In this document: positions 55,501-64,000 of the stretch, in pieces | How the letters are laid out: every line of letters starts with the position of its first letter | Position numbering within the stretch: the stretch's first letter is position 1 | Origin: Cryphonectria parasitica EP155 | Lineage: Eukaryota > Ascomycota > Sordariomycetes > Diaporthales > Cryphonectriaceae | Assembly: GCF_011745365.1 (NCBI RefSeq) | Contig: NW_024468913.1 | Span: forward strand, 1,550,001-1,614,000 | Direction of reading: 5' to 3' | DNA length: 64,000 bases | The notes under the pieces: generated by a model | Database searches by the model: none | What the model saw: only the letters and a program-made list of their open reading frames with translations | Told to the model about the DNA's origin: nothing | Position numbers and translations under genes: made by a program

Positions 55501-57418
55501 TGGGCTGGCCTGATCGGTGTTTATTGCGTAGTCCAGGCAATCCAGCTCGGCCGCTCCTGGTGGTTACGCATCTGGACTGGGCATGACGTCGCCCGCGAGG
55601 AGAGCCTCAGCTACGCCATGTCTCTGCAATCAGTCGACTTCTACCCACCCACCCAGACCTCGCTCGCCGGCACCGCCTCAAATGCCGACCAGCACTCGCT
55701 CGGCTTTTACATGAGTGTCTACGTCGCGCTCGCCTTGGCTGCTGCCCTGATCGGCACCTTCAAGTATTGGTTCACCTATCTCGGCTCCGTCCGCGCGTCT
55801 CGTCGGCTCTTTGCGAAGTTGAACTTTGTCATCCTGCGAGCTCCTCTACGGTGGTTGGACACTGTGCCTGTGGGCCGCATCCTCAACCGCTTCACGGCCG
55901 ACTTTCACATTATCGACTCCCAACTGGCTAACTCGTTCGCCTTTGGGACTGGCTCCTTTCTCCAGCTGATGGGCATCATTGTAGCCAGCTTGTTCGTCTC
56001 GCCTTACCTCGTCCTGCTCGCAGTGATCCTGTTGGTCTTCGCCCTACGCTTTGCGATCCTGTATCTCCACGGTGCACGGCCTGTCAAGCGTCTCGAGAGC
56101 ACCGCCAAGAGCCCCGTATTTGAACAGTTTGGGTCCGCCCTGACAGGCGTGGCTACCATTCGAGGTTTTGACAAGACAAACACGTACGTAGACAGGATGT
56201 TTGCCAAGATCGACGACTACGGAACAGCAAGCTGGCATCTGTGGCTGTTTAACCGGTGGATGGGCTGGCGGATGGCCCTTGTGGGTAGCATGTTCGCCAT
56301 CATTGTGTCCATCCTGGTCCTTTTGACGCCAGGTATCAATGCGGCGTTGGCGGGCTTCGCGCTGGCTTTCGCGCTGGAGTTTGCAAATGCTGTCACCTTC
56401 ACCGTCCGGTTGTATGCGAATCTGGAGCTGAACATGAATGCAGCGGAGCGTAAGTCACACACGTCCTGTCCTGCGAGCGTTTGATCCAGAAACAGAAACT
56501 GACCGTGTAATAGGAATTGTTGAGTTTACCGAGCTGGAGCACGAGACCCTTGAGGGCACGACTCCGCCTGCCGCCTGGCCTACCGAGGGCATCATCGAGG
56601 TCAACGACCTGGTTGTCGGCTACGCACCGGACCTCCCCCCCGTGCTGAAGGGTCTCACCTTCAGCGTAAACCGTAACGAGCGCATCGGCGTGGTAGGGCG
56701 GACGGGCGCGGGCAAGTCCTCGCTGACTCTCGCGCTCTTCCGCTTTCTCGAGGCGCGCTCCGGCACGATCCACATCGACGGTCTGGACACTGCCAAGATC
56801 AAGCTGCATGATCTGCGCTCGCGCCTAGCCATCATCCCTCAGGACCCGGTTCTCTTCACCGGCACCGTCCGTTCCAACCTTGATCCTTTCGACAGGCACA
56901 CTGACGCTGAGCTGCGTGACTCCCTCGAGCGCGTGCACCTGATTCGTGGCACCGGTGGCACCGTCACTCCATTGCCTCCCTCGTCCGCCAATCCGGAGGC
57001 CGACGCAGTAGCAGGCAACGCCAACATCTTCAACGACCTCTTGTCCCCCATCTCCGAGGGCGGGCTGAACCTGTCCCAGGGCCAGCGGCAGCTCCTCTGC
57101 CTGGCGCGAGCCATCGTCGCCCGCCCCCGCGTGATGGTCCTTGACGAGGCCACCAGCGCCGTCGACATGGCCACCGACGCCCTGATCCAGCGATCTATCC
57201 GCGAGGAATTCACCGACGCCACGCTGCTCGTCATTGCGCACCGTCTGAGCACCATTGCCGACTTCGACAGGATCCTGGTGCTGAGCGATGGCAAGGTCGC
57301 CGAGTACGGCCGGCCGAGGGAGCTGTGGGAGAAGGATGGGGGTACTGGGATCTTTAGGGGCATGTGTGAGGAGAGTGGCGAGCGGGACAGGCTGCGGAAT
57401 ATTGTGTTTGGGCAGTGA
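52549..57418 (+). CDS. ABCC-type full ABC transporter (Ybt1/bile-acid transporter clade)
   Basis: Predicted 1,569-residue vacuolar or plasma-membrane ABC exporter with topology TMD0-TMD1-NBD1-TMD2-NBD2. Exons 52549-52860, 52957-56449, 56514-57418. NBD1: Walker A GKTGAGKS at 665-672, signature LSGGQK from 776, Walker B ILVFDD ending at Asp800-Asp801, and THH. NBD2: GRTGAGKS at 1330-1337, signature LSQGQRQ from 1455, Walker B VMVLDE with Glu1480, and AHR. Asp in place of the catalytic Glu in NBD1 is usual for ABCC proteins, leaving NBD2 as the main ATPase site. A charged insert (about 365-400, Lys/Glu/Ser-rich) lies inside TMD1. The ATG at 52549 is the first Met in a frame open upstream from a TTG. 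Yeast relatives move bile acids, phosphatidylcholine or glutathione conjugates; the substrate here is unknown. Confidence 0.93.
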
Positions 57419-58432
57419 GCTGTTGAAAGCATTTCATCTGATATAAACGACAGACATCCGGGCTCGGGTGGTGGGACATCGCATCAGGGACCCGAGAGGA
57501 AACGGGCTCGTTTCAATATGCAAACGTGACTATTGGGAAAGGCAGGGCGGGAGGGCGCATCTAAAACGGGTTTGCCATTTATTTATTCATCGACAAATGC
57601 ATTGGCTTTTGACAAGAAAGGCATCATATCACCATATCACCATTGTATACAATATTTGAGTGACTTTAGTTCCTTGATTGGATTTTCCTGTCCCTCTTAT
57701 CAGAAGGCTAATTACGTCCTTGTCAACTCATGCTCACCGGGTTGTTCACCCAGCGAATGGCTTTCTGGAAAGACTGGGATTACATCTATGCCAAAGGGGA
57801 CGAGACAAGGAAGTAAATGGACGCCTTATTGCCATCAATACTCTTGTTGTCCCAAACCACAGAGAAGTGTCCCAGGGCTCATAAAAGGAACCAGATCTCC
57901 TTCCTTTCCATTATCCATTCTTTTTCATTCTTACAAAAACCTCTCGCAAATGAGCATATCCATACAGATGTCGGCGTTACATGGGTGTCCCCCCCCCCTT
58001 CATATCCTCTTCTTCTTCTTCTTGCTTTCTTCATATTCGTCTCTCCTTTCTTTTCGGTCTCGACTTTTGGTGAAACTTGTCCTCCAAACTAGCAAGTAGA
58101 GACAGATAACCCATCATTCTTCATCTTCACAGAGATGTTGATGGTGTAAGCAGAGCTATCCATCCATCACATCACCCCGTTATGCGTAGAACTAGTTTAT
58201 GTCCACAGAAGGCCCATTGCACCCAGGGCATGCCTCGTAGAAATCGCAAAGCCGTGTAATGTGCTTCATGCACTCCAGTCCATGAGTCTGCGTGGTATCC
58301 GGTTTCCTCATCGTGGTCGTCTGTCTTTTTGCGTTCTCCTCCTTCTTTCTTTCTTTCCTTCCTTTCTAGAAGAGGACACAGGCCGGTGTAACCTCAGAGA
58401 CAAATTTACACACCCATGCATCGTTCGTTCGT
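57419..58432. other. Convergent intergenic region, ABC transporter / disordered membrane protein
   Basis: 1 kb of 3'-flanking DNA with C10 at 57989-57998; no coding region seen. Confidence 0.55.
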
Positions 58433-59675
58433 TCAGTGATGAACCGCAGTCCGCAAGGCGACCCACACAACCACAGCAACAGTGACCATCAAGACAACAA
58501 TCATCTCCACAAACAGCCAGCGCTTCTGTGTCGGGGTGAACCCATCCACCTGACCGCGCGTGAACCACGACAGCGCGCTGTTGAAGCCACCACAGAGCGC
58601 GATCGGCGCAATAAACGGCAGCGTCGAGACCAGCAGCGTACCTGCAAAGAAGAGCCTGCGTTGCTCGTCGGCGTCTCGAGACAGCCAGTACTGCTGCTGC
58701 CGCCGCTGCTGTTCCTCATCCCGGCCGCGGCGGTGCAGGGACCGGAATCCGCGCTCGCCAAAGTGCTGAATGTGCTGCAGGGAGGGGTCGGTGGAGCGCG
58801 GGGCGGCACCGCTGCTACCACCGCCACCCCAGCGGCGGATCTCGTCCCAGCGGTGGAGGCGGGGTGGGGGGTGGAATTCGAAATTTCGGGTGCCGTCGGC
58901 GTGGGTGATGGTTGTGATGGTCATGTCGGAGCCGGTGATGGTGCCGATGGTTGGGTGGGTGTCGTCGCGTGTGGCCAGAGTTCCTATCAGTGTAAGAAAT
59001 GTTAGCAAAATCACTGACTTGTCTTTTTCTTCTTTTTTATTTTATTTTATTTTAAGACACATATCTCCATCAATATATCATGTTCTCTCTCCTCCTCCTC
59101 TTTCTTGGTGAGCTTGGGACAAGTCCTTACGCAAGGCATGATCTCCACTGCTGCTGCCAAAAGCAAGCGGACTAGAAAAGTCGCCCCTGGCAAAGCCATG
59201 AGGGATGAAGTTCCTGCGCACGTTCGGGGGCGTCGCAACAGTGCCAGCACCAGAACCAGCACCAACACTAGAAGACGTCTCGGACGGCGAGCCGGCGTTG
59301 CTCACGTTGGTCGGGTAGCTGCGGTTGCCGCCCAGAGCACGCCTGCAGGCCTCGCCGTGTGCGCGCAAGGTCTGCGTGGGATCGTCGTCCCTGCCGCGGC
59401 TCTGGCGCTCGGCTGCTCGGGCTTGGGCCTCGGAGAGGCCTATCAGGTCCAGGTAGGGCGACTGGGCCAGGCTCGTGTGGGTGGACTCGTTGTAGGACTC
59501 GACGGTGGATCTTCTTGGGCGGGGGACAGGAGCGGCGGGCGGGCTGGAAGAGGAGTCGAAATAGGGATTGTAGACGTCTCCTCGGTTCTCATATGGTCCT
59601 GGTGATACTTGTTTGTCAGATCCAGTTACAGGAACAAATCCAGGGTTGGGGAAGGGGATTAGGAATTTCTCACCA

Positions 59676-59713
<38 letters not shown>

Positions 59714-62272
59714 AGATGGACCACGAGGCGTTACAGGTGGTGGGAGAGAAGTCATCTCATACCCATCCTCTCCCAGATTAGAGTATCTGGACCTCCTTGG
59801 TCGTCCCTCCTGCTTACCAGGCAACAGAATGGGTATCTTGGTTGACTTGGAGAACGGGTTCTTCAATCTGGAAAGCCGCTCCTCCAGAGATGCTCGACGA
59901 CTCGCCGGCTGTGCTGCAGCAGCAGCAGCAGCAGCAGCATCTGACTGAACTGGACTGGGCTTGGAAAGGTTTCGAGTACTGTTCTGGAACAGACCTGGTC
60001 CTCCTCGCTGGCCTGAAGCCTCAGGAAGCAACACAGGCCTCTCCTCACCTAGGACATGATGGCTCCGATATGTCAAGTTTGCAGTGTTGCCGCCTGTGAG
60101 TTCTGGTGGGGGTGGATGAACCAAGAAAGTCTTGTTCCGGAAAGGTCCGCTGTTCTCAAAGGCATGAAGGGGCGGGGGACCTTGGGGCAGCTCATCATCA
60201 TCGTCTGTGTTGTCTGCAAGGCTGTCACCACAAGGCTTGCCAACAAGGTATGCACCAGCTGCTGTATCCTGCTGGGTTTTGTTGTTGTGATTGTTGCTGA
60301 AAGATAAGCCTGCACCATGCATCGAAGGACCTCCTCTCATGCTGGTGTACGATGTCTCCTAATCATCGTCGAGTTCCCCAGTCATTTGATTCGATGGCCC
60401 TTCTGCTTCACATGTTGGCGTCGTCGTCGTCGTCGTATTCTTCTTCTTGTACCCCTGACCTGCTGTCGACTTTTGGGAAGACTCCGCCATGTTCCGGCCA
60501 GTTCCGCCAAAGTGGTTGCCTTTGTTTATAACAGGCACCTTCACACCCACAGAAACAGACCTCGAACTTCCTCCCATCTTCCATCTTGACCTAATGGCAT
60601 CCTGGTCGTAAAAGCTGCTGCCACCACCAGCTGGTACTGGGTGTTGCTGCTCCCCAGGTAAGACATCACCACCACCCTGATAGAACCTCGAAGACGGTAT
60701 TCTCTTCTCTTCCTCCTGCTCAGACCAGACAGTCGTCTGGCTTGCACGCGGCAGCCCGCTGACTTGTCGCAGGTTTGCCGACACCACACGCTCCCTGGAG
60801 GGGTGAAGGAACAAGGAAGACTGCCGCTGCTGTTTCTGCTGCTGTTCCTCGTACCTGGCGTATGGGAACGGCTCCAGGTCTGACGCCTCAGACAATACCG
60901 CGCTGCTGTAGCAGCTCGAGGCGCTCTGGTGACTGTGCCGCTGCTGCTGTTGCTGCTGCCTCATGGAGTGCATCCTGCTTGGCGGAGGTGCCAGCTGTGC
61001 GACATTGCCTGACGCCTCTGGCGTGCCTTCTCTCCTCGGCCCAACCTTCTTCTTCGTCTTCTTGGGCTCGGCGACGCGAGCAATGCCAGAGCTGGTGGCA
61101 TAATTGCGCTCGTCATCAGTGAAGTCATCATACCTCTGCAGGATCGGCACCTCTGATAACGATGACGAAGAGGATGATGGCAACGGCCTGCGTGGAGACA
61201 GCTCACCATCACCTGCAGCGACAGGAAGATGAACACCTCCAACACCAGCAGCGACGACGAGATCTGGTCGTCGGGGCAACGCGGCGTTGGTAGGGTTGAC
61301 CGACACAGGCAGAATGGGCAGCGCGACATGGGGAGGCGACGCGTAATTGGTGGTGGTGGTGGAACGATGTGCCAGCCCAGCAGCCGCGGCGAACCTGGGA
61401 GTGGTGGCAGCCACGGCGGTGGCGCTCCGCCCAGTAGTGAAGCGCTGGGCAAACACTACGCTGCGCATGATGGGGACAGTGCTGTTGTTGGCCTGTGCTG
61501 CGTCTTGGTTCTGGCCGATGAAATGGTCGAGCTCGGTGTCGATGACATGGTCCAGCGCGTCGAGGGCGGAGGCGGCGTGCTGCTGCCGGTGGCGCTCGCC
61601 GGCCTCTCCCTGGTCGCCATTATCATCGAGGCGGGGCAGGGAGGAAGAGTGACTGCCGTACTGCGCGATGATGCGCGCGATCGAGCCGTCGGAGTACTGC
61701 TGGGAGGCGGAGGCCGAAGTCTGCTGCTGCTGCGACGGCGAAAGAGGGGAATACGAGGTCGCGAGTCGAGACAGGTTGAGGGGGGGCGGCATTGCGTCCT
61801 GATCCACGCGCAGGCAGAAGGTCTGGGCAAAGTGCTCGAGGAGGGTGGGCACATCCAGGGGCGTGCTCAAGTCGTTGTTGTTGGTATCCTCTTCTGACGG
61901 CGTGGGAGGTGGTGTCGAGGGCGTGACGGAGTTCCAGGGCCTCGTCATCGCTGCATCATCCAGCACCGCGGCGTCTCCCTCGCCCTCGACTTCGAAGGAG
62001 GGCTCTGCTGGTGGCCCACTCAGCGATCCGTGCCTCGACTGCACAATGTGAGTATGCGCTTCCCGTATGTTTTGGAAGCGCTGCGGGCGTGGAGTGGGCA
62101 GCCTGGCCAGGGACCGCTCCGGGATGGGCGGAGGAGCAGAGTCTCGCATGGTCGTATCATTATTGGAGCTATTATTGGGCCCCGCACCCGTGGCAGCCTC
62201 GAGGGAGGCGCGACCTATGGGCCGCTGCTCGCTGCCGCTGGGCATTCGAGCACATCGCGCCGGAAAAGACAT
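58433..62272 (-). CDS. Large disordered protein with two C-terminal membrane segments; one in-frame stop lies in a probable intron
   Basis: I do not recognise this gene. The minus strand is open from ATG 62272 to a TAG at 60361-60359. The same frame then reopens and runs from ATG 60340 to a GTAAGG donor after 59131. A 147-nt intron (59130-58984) joins it to 58983-58433. I propose one gene with an additional 111-nt intron (60452-60342, GTACAA...CACCAG) that removes the TAG without shifting frame, giving about 1,193 residues. A further 75-nt in-frame intron (59673-59599) is likely, giving about 1,168. The protein is mostly disordered, with Gln, Ser and Ala runs. Near the C-terminus, FFAGTLLVSTLPFIAPIALC and WLFVEMIVVLMVTVAVVVW form a two-span hairpin. 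The alternative is two adjacent genes 18 nt apart. No function is assigned. Confidence 0.6.
59599..59673 (-). other. Candidate 75-nt in-frame intron
   Basis: GTGAGA donor directly after a polyGln tract, a CTGAC-type branch site (ATCTGACAA) about 30 nt before a CACCAG acceptor. Length is a multiple of three and there is no stop, so it can pass as coding. Confidence 0.6.
59676..59711. repeat. (CTG)n tract encoding polyGln
   Basis: About eleven CTG units (CAG on the coding strand), giving a polyGln run in the disordered protein. Confidence 0.9.
60342..60452 (-). other. Candidate frame-preserving intron containing the in-frame TAG
   Basis: GTACAAG donor and CACCAG acceptor, 111 nt (37 codons). 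It spans an ACG/ACT trinucleotide run and the TAG at 60361-60359. Retention would give a 637-residue soluble form; splicing gives the membrane form. Confidence 0.45.
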
Positions 62273-64000
62273 GCTCGTGAATCTGCGTGGATAGACGCGT
62301 GTGATTAGATTCTGGGAGGTTTACGGAGGGTTGACTGACAGACAAGAGGAGGGTATGAAAACAGGTGAGCAGTCCTGTCGTATTGTACAGAGGCTTGAGG
62401 GCGGGAGGAGGGGAAGTGGAGGAAGAAGGAGAACGGAGAAACAGAAGAAGGATGGGGGTGGACGTACCAGCTCAACAATGTTTTTTTTTGGCAATCTCGG
62501 TCAGGAAGCTCTGGACAAGCCCAGCTTGTTAGTCAGACTGGGATACTATTGGGCGTTTGGTTGATGGCTGGGAGGGATAGAGGAGAAACGGAGGTGATCA
62601 GGAAGAAGGAAGGTTGAGGGACAAGATTAGAGAGTGGAGGGGGGTGGCAAGGTGTGAGCTAGAGATAGGAGCTGGGAGGTGGAAAAGGTGGGACGATCAA
62701 GATCAGAGCAGAGGTGAAAAGGCGTCTGCAAGTACCTCACCCATGAGAATCATCAATTACTCTTCTTTGCTTCCAACCATGCCTCCTTCAGAACGTTTGA
62801 CAGGGTCGTAGACGTAACTTGTTGGCATGGGTTGGAAGGAGATCCAGGTTCTCACTCACTCGTCGATCACTGTGTATATCCTTGAGAAGTATCAAAAAGG
62901 GTCACAATGAGCGAGCGAGACCTCTGCTAGCTAGCGTCAGCAGCTGTATCATTCACATCTAGATCCTTCACGGTGTTTATTAGCAGAATGCAGGTGACCC
63001 CACCAGACATCACCTATGAATCACGCGTCGCTCACCTTGTGAAGCTGTGTACACTAAATAGAGAGTGTAGAGTCAAAGACGAAGAGGAGTAGACTGGAAC
63101 AAATCGCTTACTCTCTGCTGCATCTGTTATCATACTCAGGCTTATATCTGGCCTGTTGTCCTCCTGATGTGACCACCAGTACTTTACCTCAAATGCCAGA
63201 CCATATCACATTGTCAGTGCTTTGATAGCTTGCCTGCTGTAGTATTCTCACTTCATGATCTTGTCTCCCCCTCTTGGACACTCTCCAGCATCCCAATCCA
63301 TTTCACTCTTCATTGGTAGTCGGCTGCAACAACACCTTAGCCTCCTTTCTTTTGCTCAAATGCCCACTGCTGCCACTAGATAGTAACGAGATGATCCCTT
63401 TCTGCTGTCTGACCAGAGCATGAATTCACCTCTTGCTATATGTGGTGTTTTGAAAACGCACAGCTGACCCAGTCTAACAATCTCACAGACTATATCTTCC
63501 TTAAGCGTTCCCCCTCATTGCTTGCAGCAAAGAGCAAAGCCTAGCCGCACTTGTGGCAAGCTTTCCAAGAGACAACACGCATGCACCAGTGGATGGACAA
63601 GCTAGATCCTCACCGTCTAGCTATCATTGAGCTGAAACAATAACCTCCAGAGTGAAAATCCTTTCCCAGTAGTGTCCCTATTGGAAGCTGCTCACGTGTC
63701 CCGTGCACTTGAGCGTGAGATGTTCAGGTTCTGGAGACCAACATTGACACTCATCTGCAAGGGAGCAATATATCCTCGGGCTTGAGCACAAACAAGAAAC
63801 ATAGAAATGAAATAGGGACATGAAGTCATATCTGATGAGGCTGTCTTGGTGCTTGGATCTGCCCTCAACTCCGGAACTCCAGGAATATTACCTTGTAACT
63901 GAAAGTCAAGCTTGAATGGAGAGTACAGCCCTCCTCTCAGACTTTCTAGACCTGAGAGCAGCAGACAGACAGGTCCAAAAGTCTGATAGGGACTACATCA
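62273..64000. other. Intergenic region at the right edge
   Basis: 1.7 kb upstream of the disordered-protein gene. No coding region could be supported; it presumably holds that gene's promoter and 5' leader. Confidence 0.5.

Noticed and set aside
1..64000. A secondary-metabolite gene cluster (two MFS transporters, an SDR and an ABC transporter)
   Set aside because: No core synthase (PKS, NRPS, terpene cyclase) or P450 is present. The transporters are separated by housekeeping genes, and the Zn2Cys6 gene is not flanked by biosynthetic enzymes.
62273..64000. A further gene at the right edge
   Set aside because: All frames are short and lack domains or consistent splice signals. A gene extending beyond the window cannot be excluded.

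Overview
This is a filamentous ascomycete (Pezizomycotina) nuclear window, most likely Sordariomycetes. The evidence is short GT-AG introns (about 55-150 bp, a few near 500 bp), a Zn2Cys6 regulator, fungal-type MFS and ABC transporters, SPA2, a CAF-1 WD40 subunit, SSU72 and an Mcr1-type cytochrome b5 reductase. The family assignments rest on motifs read directly from conceptual translations. No database search was possible, so the genus is not named.

Layout, left to right. MFS transporter 1 (+, 767-2470) converges on MFS transporter 2 (-, 3020-5513, four exons). After about 3 kb of repeat-rich intergenic DNA comes a short-chain dehydrogenase (-, 8481-9487). It is divergent from an M28/PSMA-like membrane peptidase (+, 10554-13423, five exons). 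A DNAJC11-like protein with a degenerate J-like region follows (+, 14328-17627) and converges on a GT31-like glycosyltransferase (-, 18007-19575). A Zn2Cys6 regulator (+, 20884-23606) converges tail to tail, 93 bp apart, on the cytochrome b5 reductase (-, 23700-24951). Then come an Nbp2/Skb5-like SH3 protein (-, 26236-27807) and, divergent from it, the SSU72 CTD phosphatase (+, 30606-31479). After 4.7 kb without a convincing gene comes polarisome SPA2 (+, 36168-39027). After another 3.8 kb comes a MARVEL-domain membrane protein (+, 42784-43837). It converges on a protein with a stand-alone LigD-type 3'-phosphoesterase domain (-, 44199-45920). Upstream of that lies the CAF-1 WD40 subunit Cac2 (-, 46647-49154). 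After 3.4 kb comes an ABCC-type ABC transporter (+, 52549-57418). Last is a large disordered protein with two C-terminal membrane segments (-, 58433-62272), whose reading frame is interrupted by one in-frame stop inside a plausible 111-nt intron.

There is no obvious biosynthetic cluster. The genes are mostly housekeeping or cell-biology genes, plus three transporters and one regulator. I see no RNA genes, complete transposons or CRISPR arrays. The window is very rich in simple repeats. Coding trinucleotide tracts encode long Ser, Asp, Glu and Gln runs. Noncoding DNA holds at least nine C or G runs of 10 or more bases, far above chance, two of them just inside 5' splice sites. A 376-bp block near 34.1-34.5 kb is packed with GTAC palindromes.

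The best candidates for something new are the stop-interrupted gene at 58.4-62.3 kb, the DNAJC11-like protein lacking HPD, the stand-alone phosphoesterase protein, the GTAC block and the C/G runs. Gene models were built by hand from splice signals and frame continuity.
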